Below are positions 46,675-59,877 of a DNA stretch of 64,000 nt, in pieces. The translations under genes and the position numbers were made by a program. Positions within the stretch are counted from its first letter, which is position 1; every line of letters starts with the position of its first letter. The notes beneath the pieces were generated by a model. The model made no database searches, was not told the origin of the DNA, and saw nothing but the letters and a program-made list of their open reading frames with translations. This DNA is from Hysterangium stoloniferum (lineage: Eukaryota > Basidiomycota > Agaricomycetes > Hysterangiales > Hysterangiaceae): NCBI GenBank assembly GCA_015178975.1, contig WHVD01000135.1, positions 124,001 to 188,000 of the forward strand. The letters run 5' to 3'.

Positions 46675-46888
46675 TACATCAGGAAAGTGGGAAGATCAGT
46701 AAGTACGCCGTCTATATTGTCTAGAGCCATCTAGGAGAGCTAGCTAGCTCGGCTAGACTCGGCTAGACACCCTACTTTCGAGAGATCCCTATTTACTAGT
46801 CGGTATACAGCTTACTATAGATCTAGGGAGTCTAGGAAGGCTAGGGAGTCTATATTGTAAGTGTAGACATTCCCAAATCCCTGATGTA
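46675..46888. mobile_element. CTAG-rich MITE-like repeat, copy 2
   Basis: Starts TACATCAGGAAAG and ends AATCCCTGATGTA. If TA is the duplicated target the termini are CATCAGG/CCTGATG, as in Tc1/mariner-type MITEs. Close match to 22232-22442, with mostly C/T and G/A differences. About ten CTAG tetramers inside. Confidence 0.72.
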
Positions 46889-48713
46889 CCACACAATGGG
46901 GAACAAAGAAACTACAAAGATAATAGAGGAGTTGAGGATAGATAAAACCACGTTTTTGGCGTAAAAACACTCAATGCAGTTAGATTTCTTCAAGGGACAC
47001 TATAACAACGGGACTTACAGTATGACGGTTGCAGATGGTATGTGGTTTTTCCACCAGATAAAAAATCCTAAAGAGACCACTGAGGTAACCAGGGGAGCAA
47101 CAATAGGGCATCCCCACCCATATGTGGATCCAGACCCTACTGTAGGTATAAATAGCAGCAGGGATAGGGATGCTGGAAGTACTTTCATATGCATTGACGT
47201 GTGAGAAGACTGGATTTTAAATGTTCACTGGTTAAAAATGAGATACCAATAATATCCAGAACTTGTCGGAACAATATGCCTCCCTGCCAAAGCTTCCTCA
47301 TTCCTCAATAATAGAATGGAAGGAACAAGTATAAAGCATATCAATGCCACGTATTATAGGGAAACCATAGCCTCGTGATTCGCAGGCTGTTGGATAGTAA
47401 GTTCTGAAAACAGTTGTGTCATTTCTTATGGTATCCCTTATGGTAATCCCAAGAGTCCATTATTTGAGATCGCACTGGACACTCATTAAAATCTGTGGCA
47501 AGATGAATATTGTATTCAACTGTGTATACTGTAATAAGCACTGCAAGCGTCACCATGTGTAATGTAACGAAGCACGCCGATTATACAAAGGCCTGGAGTC
47601 TCCTAATGTCCGTGAGGTAAAATGCAGTTGTAACTGGGGAAAAGCCACAGTTATAAGTATGAGAGAAAAATCACCTAGTACTTTGAATTGGGGTAAAAGT
47701 AACCGTCGTCTATAGTAACTATCGCTTTAGTGAATTATTCAGAGGCGGAGTTCAGCTCGCAGCAGGTTCTCACTGGTGGGGTGACCGCCCCGTTGGCGGG
47801 AGTGCATGAGAAAGAAGTATCCTCCAAGTTCTAAAATAGTATCTGTAGCATTTCTATAATTTCCGACTTGAACAGAAGAGGGACGAGGTCGCTGGGGGAT
47901 AAATTCTATGTCAATGCAGGTGGGTGCTAAATATGCGTGACTCCAGCGTGAGGCTAAGACATCATCTGAAATAATGACCGATTCAGCTGTCGGTAGCACC
48001 ATTATCACAAAAGGAAATGATTGCAATGTAAAAAGGGTCAAGACCACGTCGCGGTTGAACTCCGAGACTGATGCATTCACAGCTCAGAACAACTCCGAGT
48101 CACCCAGTTCAGTTGCATCGCCGTAATGGACCACGGGTTATTTGTTAGAAACTGCTTAATGATGCGCTACATACCTACTTCCTTAGAATGTACAGCCTTG
48201 AAAAAGAATGTCTTAATTGAAAATAAATTTGAAGTGTGATAGCGTCCTTTGAGTCCATGATCGGCAATGCCAAGTTCCAGACAAGTTGGCACGTAAATCA
48301 ATGGCATTACCGTATTGTTGGCTCGGAAGGAGAATTGGGCACCGAATCCCGATGATGCAGAGCACATGGTCATCCATACGTGCCAAAATACATTTAATAA
48401 GGAAAATTACACATCCGAGTCAAATCGAGTCTTGTTGTTTAATTGTGACAATCTACTGGCAATCACTGTCTAATAACTGCTGATGGTGAATATCAAAAGC
48501 CCCAGGCTCATTACGCGGCTGGTTTGGGATCAAGGACACTTTCATTAATGAAGAGCAGATGTTTGTGAATCAGGCAATTCCGGACCGCGCTCAGCTCACA
48601 CCAGCGTAATTGTTTGATAAAGAAGAAGACGGTAATTCACATATAATACGTAACCATTACAGTACTTAGCCTAGGTGAGAAACCGACTCGAAGAATACAG
48701 ACAGATCGCATGA
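46889..48713. other. Region with short unassigned frames
   Basis: A plus-strand frame at 46974-47204 and minus-strand frames at 47739-48080 and 48167-48373 are open but unrecognised. The two minus-strand frames have hydrophobic stretches (LFTLQSFPFVIMVLP) and could be exons of a small decayed membrane protein gene. I do not call a gene. Confidence 0.35.
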
Positions 48714-50912
48714 CTATGCTGCCGTCTCTTTCTTGAGAAGTCCAATCAAATAAGGGGAACGTTCCTTAATCTGGCATTTAAACCTCGGAGGGTGGCTTCA
48801 CGACAGTGGGTAAGAATTACGGTAGACGCGAGTAAGAACCTCATACCTAATTGTTCCCGTTTTGTATAAGACATCCTTTGTAATAAGATGCCCATCTTCA
48901 TCAACAGCGTCACTAATGATGGATGTTGCGAGTGCAGTCGCCATAGCAATGAACATAGAGGATTTAGCGAATTGCATTCCTGGGCAAGCTCTGAGAAAGT
49001 GTGTGAACAAATTCCTAATGAAGGCAATACTAGATACGCACCTTCTACCAAAGCCAAAGGCAACATCAATCATCTTGGTAGCATTCTCGTCATCTAAAAA
49101 GCGATCTGGAAAGAACTCCAAAGGATTGGAGAATATGTCAGGGTTGTGAAGCATAGACCTTAAGACTTCGTGTAAACAAATTATGCCCAAAAATGACCCG
49201 AATAATCGTTATACCAGATATTTGCCATCACAATGGTTCCTTTTGGAATGTGGTATCCCCTATATTCACTATCCATCGTTGACAGGTGGGGTACGCCTAA
49301 GTAGCTGGTAAGTAAACTCTTCAAGAACGGGGAATGGCTTAGAGCAGACCAAGCGGCGTAACGGGATTCCACCTGAGAACCTCATGCATGATATTTTTTA
49401 TATACGGCAGGGAATCTAAATCGTTGATCTCAGGCAGTCGTTTTCCACCGAGAACAGCATCAATCTCGTCTTGGCCCGTTTTTTGCACACCTGGATGCAA
49501 TGCCATGGCGAGAAAAAATGAAGATATTGCCGCAACCGTCTAGAGAGCCCTATGAGCGTGATTAGCGGATATGAAAATGGCCTTACAGTGTCCGCACCGC
49601 CTACATAACATGGAAATCAATTATTATCAATAAATATATGCTTTTGCAAACCTCCGAATAAGGATGCAGAAGCCCATAGAAGAAGATTATCTTGGTCGTC
49701 AGTCAATGTCTCTCCATGTTGTGACAGGATAGTTGAGGTGAAATTAGGTTTAATCAATATGGGAGACTCCTGGCCACAGAGTCAATACTAAGGAGTTAAA
49801 CACCCTGGAGACAAACCTGATGTGCTTTAGCCCAAATATACGGACCTTCTATAACGTCCATATGCAATCTGCTCCATTCGACGGCTTTTCGTTGGAAGGT
49901 GGCCCCTGGCATCCAGTGTGGAACGTATCGCACTGTAAGACAGCTTCCAAAAGGAGAAGCGACTTTTCAATTTGAACATCACTTACGCCATGGGATAATG
50001 TCAACCATCCATGACCCAGGCTGAGATGCCTCTGAAAATGCAGCCATTACCTTCTCTGCAAGAAGGAGGAATGGATCCCGATTCTCTTTTGTTCGATACC
50101 CATAGGTAACCTTCAGAATTATCGAACCAGAATAGCTACGTAATATCATATCAAAAGTCACTATTACGATTCAACTCTATTTGATCCTCGACTTACTGAC
50201 GGACCAAGTCGAACAACTCGGATGGTTTAGAGATGAGGTTGTGTATCAAAATACGGCTTTCCTGCTCGTGCAATGGCCAGTATTTTTTTAAAGAACTACC
50301 CATAAGCTCCTTTTTCATTAGTTGTCGCATTTGGCGGAAACGCTCAGTGTATGGCATGAGCGCGAGGGCCTTGTCAAATCCAACTCTATAAATGGTTGTT
50401 CAGACCATGATATCAGCAAGAAAAACAGAGGAGGAATGATCGAATAGCGTACAAATCGCCCGCCATGACCTATTACATACAATAGAGGCAATTGAAGGCT
50501 TTGTCAATCAAAGATGTATTGAATCCCAACAGGAAACGCACTAATCTAGGTCGACTCGAATAAACAGCCGAGCGCAGTTCTAACAACTCATTAGCTGTAG
50601 TATAATCATCCAAAATCAGTATAGTCTGCCCCAAAATCGAGATTGACATGCAGTTCCCTGTGCTGAGCATAAATCTATCGAGGTCACAAGACTTTGTAAG
50701 AATAGACAGGAACCGTATGTTTTCGCCCAACTAGAAAAGGTTAACCATTCCCTCCCTTTTGGAAAATCTAGTAAATTGCCTATGATGGGGTATGGCTTTG
50801 GACCTGGTGGTCTGTCCTTCCGACTGCGGGAAGAGCGAACGACTTGAACCCCCAGAATAACGACGGCTGCGAGCGCGATATTTGCTAGATAGGAGAAGGT
50901 GAGCTGAAGCAT
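48714..50912 (-). CDS. Cytochrome P450 (P450-A)
   Basis: Start MLQLTFSYLANIALAAVVIL at 50912: an N-terminal membrane anchor, then the proline hinge PPGPKPYPIIGNL. Downstream: ALMPYTERFRQMRQL, an I-helix FGGGADTT split by two introns near 49600-49650, the ExxR motif HEVLRW near 49370, FFPDRF, and the heme-binding FGFGRRACPG in which the FGFGRR/ACPG junction crosses an intron (about 49000-49050). The end reads SHPPRFKCQIKERSP and stops at 48714. It resembles multi-intron basidiomycete P450s that oxidise small hydrophobic molecules at the ER. One problem: between exon 1 (ending at KTYG, about 50731) and the next recognisable exon the frame does not join cleanly, so a one-base shift or unusual splice is present. 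It is transcribed away from the SDR gene. Confidence 0.85.
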
Positions 50913-51150
50913 ATTTGGAGGGTTACGTTGAAGGCGGCTTTCTAAATGCCTCTTCTCAATCTATTATGTATATTCAAGGCGCTAGGCCATCACCGCGGCA
51001 GTGCCACACGCCTGCACCGCGCCGAGTCAGCCACTTCAAATACCGCATCCGATTATAGAGTTCACGCTCATAAAAAGTGATGATGTGCCGTATAAAAGTC
51101 TCGACCTAATCTTGCTAGAATTTCTACTAATTCCAGAGAGAAAGCAAAAG
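50913..51150. promoter_or_regulatory. Divergent promoter region between P450-A and SDR
   Basis: 238 bp separate the start codons of two oxidoreductase genes transcribed away from each other. A TATAAAAG-like element (CCGTATAAAAGTC) lies at about 51088, 60 bp before the SDR start. Confidence 0.5.
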
Positions 51151-52551
51151 ATGGGTCTTGTATACTCCGTCATTGACCAGAACTTCCCGCCCAAAACAAA
51201 ATGGGGCGTAGATCAAATCCCGGACTTGTCATCTAAGGTGGTCATTGTCACTGGTGAGCCGAGGCTTTGGCTAGCGAACAACGAGCGATTGATTCCACCA
51301 TTTCCAGGTGGAAACAGTGGTTTAGGAAAAGAGACCGTCAAGGTGGGATCGTCTTCAAATTTTGTGTGGAATCTGGACTCAACTTCAGCCGGGTAGGCTC
51401 TTCTCGCCCACAATGCGAAAGTTTACATGGCGAGCCGGGATCCGCACAAGGCCGAGGCTGCGATACAAGAGATTAAAAGTGAAACAGGCAAAGAGGCTAT
51501 ATTTCTTCAGCTTGATCTAGCCAGTCTTGAGTCCGTAAAGTCGGCAGCTCAGGAATTTCAAAGGTTCGTACTCGATATTTCAGAAATGATAATCATGAAA
51601 CAACACTCCTAGACAAGAATCACAGCTTCACATTCTGTTCAATAATGGGTACGTCATTACTACCTTTTTTCAGTCTATTTATTCATAACGAGATAGCGGC
51701 GTCATGGCCCCCCCTATCGACAGACTGACCAAGGACGGATACGACTTGCAGTTTGGAACAAACGTGCTTGGTGCGCTACCTTGTTGGATTTTACTACTCT
51801 GCCTCAATGGTTATGCAGGACATTTCTTCCTCACCACTCTTCTTCTACCGACGCTCAAGGCGGGTGCAAGATCATCTTCTGATCACAATGCCCGAGTCAT
51901 CAACACGTCGTCTCAAGTCCATGTGATCGCTCAGCTCAATTTTGACGCGATGACTGATACTGCTACTCGTCGTAAGCTGACACCTAGCGATCTCTATGGA
52001 CAGAGCAAGTTGGTCAGTCGTGTTTTCGCCGTCTATGGCCCCACCCCTTGTGAAATATCTCCTTTTTTTAGGGGAATGTAATTTTTTCTAACGAACTGGC
52101 CCGGCGACATGGTGATGATGGCATTGTGTCCATAGCACTACATCCTGGTATTTTGGAATTATACCATTCTGTTTCTAGATTATAACACTTCTCAGGGAGT
52201 TTAAAAACGGACTTGGGGCGACACATTTCCCCATTTGTTCGGAGAATCATTGTACGCCCCTTAAGTCTTATAATACATCACTACATTGATAAGGTTTTCA
52301 GCACGCCCTCAGTTATGCACCTCCTCAAGGGGCTTTGACCCAGTTGTGGGGAGGCACGGCACCCGAAGCTGCCTCCCTGAATGGCAAGGTAAAAATTAAG
52401 TATTTTACCATATCTGCCCGCTTTAAGCATCCTATACCTCCAGTATCTTATTCCGTGGGCACGCATAGGTCTACCCCATGAAGACACTCTTGACCCCGCT
52501 ACCGGAGCGAAGCTCTGGGAATGGCTGGAGGAACAAGTCAAAGGATGTTGA
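51151..52551 (+). CDS. Short-chain dehydrogenase/reductase, retinol-dehydrogenase-like
   Basis: Ten exons: 51151-51253, 51308-51342, 51397-51563, 51613-51648, 51697-51770, 51819-52012, 52072-52147, 52196-52251, 52302-52388 and 52444-52551. They total 936 bases (311 aa) with consistent phases. Classical SDR motifs are [16 protein letters not shown] (cofactor loop TGxxxGxG, split by an intron), LFNNGGVM, a serine in the INTSSQV strand, and the active-site YGQSK. The C-terminus [19 protein letters not shown] with EEQVKGC resembles RDH/WWOX-type proteins. It would use NAD(P)H to reduce or oxidise a carbonyl/alcohol. An inverted, decayed partial copy lies at 10530-11080. Its position between P450s suggests a shared pathway. 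Confidence 0.93.
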
Positions 52552-53562
52552 TTCGCGCTCCCTAAATATTGGTATTGGCAATTATTATTATTATGTGATC
52601 TTGAATTGTACATATGGTTACACGATCTTTGAGTTAGGCTATATATGATTTAGCCGTACCCTTTTCAATGTTATGTCGTTGCATTGTGATATGCATTGCA
52701 CTCGTGATGGAAGCCTGCAGGACTTGGAGTTGGCTAATTTGAATTATGAGTCATTCGTGTAGGTTAGCATAGAGATGTCGAGCTATGCAAATTTAGGAGA
52801 CCATAGGTGAGGGTAGTAGCATCACGGAATTAATGCAAATGTATTTCTGCCTGTTTTTTGGTAATTTAAATGAGAACGTCATGTAGATGATGAGTGTTTG
52901 GCTCTTCCCTTTAATTGGCATGCTAACATTCTGATTCTGATACCATGTTCCGAGGAGGGTACTCGAGCGTGCCAACGTCAGGATAACTGTTCTTCGTGGC
53001 TTACGCTACCGACTTAAGTCGGACACGATAACCTCCTAGCTACGGATATCGATGTGATCGGCCCTCCCTCTCACTGGCACATGAACTAGCCATACATCTC
53101 AGTCTGACCGAGAGAAGGTCAGGAACTTAAGGAGAAGAGAAGCGTTTTAACCGACATTAACTGTCAGCATCCGCTGTAAGTGCTTTGATCGCCGTCATTC
53201 ACGCTATCTGTTTCACAGCAACATTCAACATTATGTACTCTTGCTTAATCTTTACGTTCATGATACACGGCTAGATCTCAGTCTCTGTGTCGCTGGATCA
53301 TCTCATATTAAGGCTTAATGAGAATAAGTTTGGATGTCTAAGCCTTCAGGCTAAGTTACCTCCCAACAAGGGGTCACATATTCAAGCCCGTTTCTCAGTT
53401 GAATGCCACCAACGATGTCGTCTGTAATGTCAAACTCCATATCGTACTCAATCCTAGTCGGACTGGTGTGTCATCGTCATGATTGATTTTATGAAAAATA
53501 CTAACTATTGTACATAGATAACATATGCAATACTACGTAAAAAGGCTGTCAACGCTGCAGCC
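52552..53562. other. Gene-free spacer between SDR and P450-B
   Basis: No gene is supported. It probably holds the SDR 3' UTR and the P450-B promoter. Sequence similarity to the 10.5 kb pseudogene continues only a few tens of bases past the SDR stop. Confidence 0.4.
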
Positions 53563-55586
53563 ATGGTCGTAGTCGAATTATTAGGGTGTTTAACGCTGTG
53601 GTTCTTTAGCCAGATTTATGTCACTTCCCGGAATATCTCATCCATACGGCTCACTTTACTTTGTACCGTAGCTCAGCTGCTCGCGATAGGCGTTTCTGTT
53701 ACACTCTATCGATTATCTCCGTCACACCCTCTTGCCAAATTTCCCGGACCTATTACTTACAAGGTTTCAAGCCTTCGCTTGGCTCAGGTGGTACTGTCTG
53801 GGCGAAGACATACTACCATCCAAGATTTACATAACCGCTATGGTCCCTTTGTTCGCATAGGTAAGCACTCCCTTCGCCACCCACCAACGACTTTCTAATT
53901 ATGGAAGGATGTAATTCTCTCTGATAGGACCTAATGCCTTGTCCATTAACAGTCGTACAGCTATTGGCCCGATATATGCTAGTGCTCAATGCCTGGATAA
54001 AACCCGTGGATATAACCTATCTATGTTACCTGGAAGTGGGTTATTTTTTATGCATTGTCGAGGCGGTCATAACATCAGGCGAAATATATGGGCACGCGCT
54101 TTCACGAATTCGAAGTAGGTGCCATTGGGAGTGGCGCTGATTATCGTACTATTAGAGGTTGCTGCTAACTCCTTTTTCCTGAATAGCCTCGAAATTTTTA
54201 AAACTGTATTGGACAAGCGAACTCTGCAGCTAACAGAATGTATTCTTTCGCGCTCTCAATCCGGTCTCATCAATCTCGCAGAATGTATAGAGCACTGGTC
54301 TTATGATTTCATGGTAGGTGTAATCATGCACAAGAGTGAATATCTACATGCTGATAGGAATGTAGGGTGATTTTGTTTTTGGACCAAGTAGTGATCTGGT
54401 AATCGGTCCCATAGCAATAATATTTTTGCATCAGCCGACGAGATTTTCATATTCAAGGAACTTATGCGTGACGGTGACCCTTCAAAACTGGTTGAAGGTG
54501 GAAAGCTCGCCACCATCGTTTTCGACGTGTAAATATGAATAGACACTAAATTCAGTTCCTTTTTTTGACTCTCTTGTTGTGTTCCAGGCTCGGAGAAGTG
54601 CCATGGCTCATGGATATCCTTTGGTACTTGCCTCTTACGAAGTCTGTCCGCAATCTACATAACTTAGCAAGAAGACTGGTTATTGCACGCCTCACACTTG
54701 GAACAAATGAGGGGAAGGATGTCACTTCATATTTGGTTGTTATTTTTGCTATATTTCGGATATACAATCTATTAGTTTCTCATAATTACAATTCAGATTC
54801 ACAGCGAGGACCGTGCCGAGAACGATTTAACTATAGATGAACAAACCATGGACGCTTTATTTGCTATTCAAGCTGGTATGTATCTCCAACTGTGTATCGC
54901 ATTAACACTAAAATCTTCTGTGACAGGCTCTGATACTACAGCCAACGTATTGCAGTATACGTTTTTCTTTCTCCTTACACACCGCAAGGTTTATGATTGC
55001 CTTACTGAAGAACTGGACAAGGCATTCCCTGATTCTCAGAAGCAATTAGATTTCGATACACTAGAGGCTCTTCCGTATCTCAACGCAGTGACTAATGAGG
55101 CTTTGAGGCTAGGTACACCATTATCTGGCCTACCTCGAATTACATCGCCCTCCGGAAATGTTATTGATGGCGTGTTCATCCCTGGAAATACCAACGTTTC
55201 TGTTCCTGCATATACACAACAACTCGACAAGCGCAATTTCTGGCCCTCTCCTGAGGCGTTTATTCCAGAGAGGTGGCTTACGGGAGGACTGGGGGAAGGT
55301 TCACGACTGGAGGCAACTGCTTTGATGTCATTTTCATTCGGTGAACCCCATATTTTACAAATTGTATTCACAACTGAGCTATCATATAATAGGCCCCTTT
55401 GGCTGTCTAGGCCGGACGTTGGCTATGCAGGAACTGCGAATTGTGGTTTCTCGCTTACTCTTGGCATTTCATATGAACGCCCCAGAAAACTTTGACCACG
55501 AGGACTACCATCAAAGCATCCGCAACATTCGCACCACACTCTTCCCATTTCCTTTGCCCGCTATAATTACCCACCGTCGCAACTAA
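53563..55586 (+). CDS. Cytochrome P450 (P450-B)
   Basis: Start MVVVELLGCLTLWFF at 53563: hydrophobic anchor, then HPLAKFPGPITYK. Exons interrupted by ~50-bp introns carry NRYGPFVRIG, GPNALSINSRTAI, RRNIWARAFTNSK, DFVFGPSSDL, LMDILWYLPL, an I-helix AGSDTTANV (intron between A and G, about 54876-54926), ExxR in NEALRLG near 55104, and PERW near 55272. The heme loop FSFGPFGCLG has a phase-1 intron between FSF-G and PFG (about 55341-55391). It ends ITHRRN at 55586. It is closely similar to P450-C, including the position of the heme-loop intron, so the two are local paralogues. I cannot name the CYP family safely. Confidence 0.87.
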
Positions 55587-56898
55587 TACAAGGCCAAAGT
55601 GCACTGGAGAAGTTGCCAAGGCGTTTCGAAACTTGAATCACGGGCGGCACAGAAAAATATGTTTCCCAAACTTGCTCGACAACAATTTCTGAGTCTTGAT
55701 GTACAGCTGCAGTAGCCCTCCCAATCATATTTTATGATGTCATAATAGTTCTTAAACGTTCCTTGTGATTGGAGGATTGGGGCAGTAATTGTTGCCAGGG
55801 GGTGTGCGGAACTTTGAGAAAATACACAATGACTAAACGACGGTATCGAAAAGTGAACAATGTACTACACAGATTGCCCGATGCAGAAATATGAGGCATT
55901 TTCTCCCACAAACCTCTGGCTTTAACCTGGAAGTAATTTTAAGACATTTGCATGCGCTTGAGTCTGGAGGTTGAAACAGCTTCAAGCGTCTTCCAGTTAA
56001 GTACCCCCAAAGTATCCTCTTCGGTCCACCCATCCGCGGATGGACACTTCAGCACATAGTCCACGTTCTTTCCATTTTAATATGTAAGTAGATAATGGTA
56101 GAAAACTCAATTAAAATTTATAGAATCAATAAAGCCAGTCTGGTCTCATCAACGTATAATGTCTTGATGTTAGTCTTGAGGGTGGTCAATGATTAAGTAT
56201 TCTATGGTAACGTTTTCGGTGTACTTTCGTTCGGCATCTTATGAGTTTCTTAGAGTAAAAAAAAAACAACAAAATTTTCACACAAACGCTCTACTGTGAA
56301 ACATATGCTCATATATTTCCACAGGATTACCACAGTCAACACCGAGCTCCGGCAATCACCTTCAAACATATTATTTATCTGTGCTCTCGAGGTCCGAAAT
56401 ACTGATGTAAAATACCCGAAAGCCTCTACAAGAATGAGGTTTATGGCACTTTTGCAAAACGAGTATTTCCGGAGTACTTTTCGGAAATACTCCAAAAATA
56501 TAAGCTACTCAACGAAAATACGCGGAGAAAAGCTACCATGAAACTACCTATTCACTATATTGGGAAAACGAGTGCAACCTGCCCAGATAATAGATGACAG
56601 AGATATAATAGATCATCCATAGATATTGATATGCAAATAACGCGATCAAGCACGCGAGATACCGAACATGTATAAAAACTTGATACAAACACGTCTGACA
56701 AAATCAACATTTCTGTTTCCTATGCGCCGTTTCACTCGGAGCAAGGGAACAAATCCTTATACGATTAAATCCTTGGTGATGGTGACCCTCTGACCGTCTC
56801 TCCGCCGATCTAATTGAGATATAAGAATCTTGGCATTCTGAACAATTATTAGCTCAAGCCACTAACCTTTGAGGATCCAAAGCTATTGTCAGCCTGAG
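55587..56898. other. Intergenic region between convergent P450-B and DUF6534 genes
   Basis: No gene. A perfect inverted repeat GAGTATTTCCG/CGGAAATACTC with a 10-base loop lies at 56461-56492. Other frames here are short and without family signal. Confidence 0.45.
56461..56492. repeat. Short hairpin-forming inverted repeat
   Basis: Arms of 11 bases, GAGTATTTCCG and CGGAAATACTC, around GAGTACTTTT. It lies between two convergent genes. Function unknown. Confidence 0.6.
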
Positions 56899-58877
56899 TT
56901 ATCTTTGTTGTGGCTGTGCTGACGTTGACGGATGTGGCATTCTATGGATGTTTAGATCAGAAAGGAAATGAAAGTGTGTTATCTTATCTGGTGGATAAAA
57001 GCTTACATTCTTATTATATTGTACTGAAGATATGGGTAGTGCAGTATTTGCACTCAAATCTACCGCGATATGACCACGTTCTTTCCTCAGCGATTCCCGG
57101 GCATTGAGGCTGCACATAAGAATTTCATAATAATGGCCATACATGTAGAGTCACTCTCACGTGGATAGCATCGAATTGGAATACACTTGGAAGCATATCT
57201 TTTCAGAATGAGCCTGAAAACCCTAGACGAATGGAGCATACCTTTTCCCAGAACAAAATTCAATGCAAAATTCACTAAATTTGTCGGCATTGCTATAAAC
57301 TGTATGCAGTGATTATCACAGTCCCCCTTAAAGCAAGACATTCTTACGGTGACGAAACCTGCAATTGCGACCAAACTAAGGCAATGAATGAGCACAAGAT
57401 GCAATTCCTATCTCACGACGTCAGACGCACCTAGTTACAAGACCGTTATTAATCGAATAAATCATCAGAGAGTTGACAACTCCATCGGTACTTGACACAG
57501 TTTCAATGGCTAGGTGAGTGACAGGAAATGTGATAAGTGGGTAAATACCTCTTAAATCCAGTTTTCCTGTGATACAGGTGGTAGCAAAGGCATCCAGCGA
57601 TGAGAATGTCGGCCAAAGCTGTACTACCGAGAGAACCAGTGACAACACCCTACAGAACCAGTACAACATACAGCAATTATTCTGCGGCTTAACTTGCAGG
57701 CCACTCACCTTGAAATGAACCAGACCAGAGAACAATCTCAGGTGGAAACTGAGGCAATTAGTCAGTAAACTGACAGAAATACGATCTGCCAGGGAACTAG
57801 CGTACCCAATGCCCATCATAACTCAAGAAAGAAATCCATTTATTAGTCGTACGTGATTCATATTTCAAGAAATCGGCGTACCAAGACCAACAACTATCAG
57901 ACATATGTCAGAGTTGTAGTCAGTGTGACAGTATTGGGTAAACATACCAAGCTGCACAACAGAGATGACGCTCTTTAGTGGTTGGATTGGATCTGGTTAG
58001 CTGGCTATAACTTATGTATAATGGCTAAACTTACTATGAGACTTGGAAGAAACCAGTTCCTGCCGTTGACTGTATAACCGTACAAGTAGTGGAATTTCAA
58101 GCTATCAGCCCGGGGGAACCGATCAGGCCGAATAAACTTACCTATCCAGACACGCCTTATGAAGAAACTATCAGACAAGTAATTCCTGGTGTTAATGAAA
58201 CCGCGAAGCTGCCTAATTAAGATGAACCCTACGATTGAACCAAAAATCCCGAGAAACACTGTTAAGGAACATTATTTCTGCAAGAAATTGAATAAAAACA
58301 TTGACCTACATTGAGACCAACTGGAAGCTAGCAAGAGGTCATGCAAAATGACAATGGGTAGGAGGTTGCTCACAATGATGCTCCTAAGCACGCCGGTTGT
58401 TAAACATAAACATAACAGATTCAATGTCTAATAATCCGTACCATACGGCAGTAAGAAGTGAAACATAATTGCCATAGTTTCTAACGAGGTAGAAATACAT
58501 GGCATGGCTTATGCAACAACTATGCAATGTGTCGAGGGCCCTGTCAAAGCAAATAAGATTTCGGGACTCAGAACGAGCCTTATAAACGGATTTCTAACCA
58601 AAGAGCAAAGACCTATGTAATAATAAGTATGTATGTAATTCCAATATCACTAGTTATCTGACCAAGATTTGTATCCCTGCCCCATCGGTCTGACTATAGG
58701 TTCGGTAATAAATATAAGTTTGTAAGCACGACACTCCGTAAAGACTGTTTTTGTAGTATAAGCGCATATTAATACCTATAAATACAGTCACTAAAGGACA
58801 TACGCCGTGGATATGAGGAGGCCAACAAACCCGGCTCCCAACGTGTTGTCAAGTGATGGCGGAGTAAAGGTGGCCAT
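56899..58877 (-). CDS. DUF6534 family multi-pass membrane protein
   Basis: Start MATFTPPSLDNTLGAGFVGL at 58877, the usual opening of this mushroom family. Small exons follow with LYGVSCLQTYIYYRTY, DTLHSCCISHAMYFYLVRNY, YVSLLTAVW, SIIVSNLLPIVIL and GIFGSIVGFILIRQLRGF. The DUF6534 domain proper follows: SSTDGVVNSLMIYSINNGLV then FIAMPTNLVNFALNFVLGK. The last exon has SLNARESLR and ends at 56899. About seven membrane spans are expected. Family function is unknown, although members are numerous and variable in Agaricomycetes. Exons were placed by eye; I did not verify every junction, so it might contain a defect. It is convergent with P450-B and divergent from the acyl-CoA oxidase-like gene. Confidence 0.8.
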
Positions 58878-59877
58878 AGTGTGAGGTATTATTTTACTGA
58901 AGCATCATATTTATGGCAAAGAGCAACCTTGCGTCCCACGCTGATTTAGGGGCGAACTGGTTGTGAATGGGGTTCTCATCGCTGGAACGTTTCGGTAGTC
59001 ATCGCAATTTTTCGGCACTTGTGAGTGAATGGAAGCTATATTCATTCCCATCATCATAATGTGATTCTGTACAATAATGACAAGACGACAGATCGATGGC
59101 TTCATTTCGATAGATAGGCTTTCATGTATTGCCTATATCACTTCATGCCATTGAAAATTAATCATTATTACTGCTGTTGGAAGTGATTGAATATTTAAAA
59201 AATAAAATTATAGTTGAATAAACTCCGATCGACCCTTTACCGAGCTCTCCGCAATTAGTGATCTTGATGAGGTGTGCACTGGTGCTCCTTTGGTGCGTAC
59301 TAGTACGCATCGAGGCTCTTAACCTCCCAGACAATACATAAGCCGAACCTTGGAGCCCTGCTCGCAACTCTTACTCCGCGCAAGTAACTTTCAAAACAAA
59401 ATTGAATTGTACTCTCCACTGTACTGGCAACAGAGCAGAGCCTTGGTTTCTCCAGTATTGCTGCTGGAGTTTTCTATCGAATTAATTATTTACGTAATAA
59501 CTATAATCATAGTATAAATGAACTTCGACCGACCTGTAAGCTCTCAGTAATAACGTGGTTCCGGTGTTGCCTTTATATATGAAGGCTTATTCTTTCCCAT
59601 CACCATGATGTGATTCAATGGCGTTTCCAGTCGAATTAATTGCTTATGTGGAAAACAAAATAATAATTAAACTCCGATCGGCCATTCACCGAGAATGCTT
59701 ATCTTTCCCATGCCTATTGATGCATTTATGAAAAGTGCATCGGTTTTATTCGTTACAACCTATTAAAACCATGAAATTTGACTGTCGGCGAACCCCCTCT
59801 TGTGAAATTCATTTCAGCTGTGTTATAGCATTACCCATAGAAGAAATACGTATTTTAGTGTTCAGTCCCTAGGAAAA
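58878..59877. other. Intergenic region with three imperfect direct repeats
   Basis: Related stretches near 59035-59255, 59460-59545 and 59590-59700 share blocks such as CCCATCAYCATRATGTGATT, TCGAATTAATT and AACTCCGATCGRCC. No gene seen. The region holds the divergent promoters of DUF6534 and the acyl-CoA oxidase-like gene. Confidence 0.5.
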
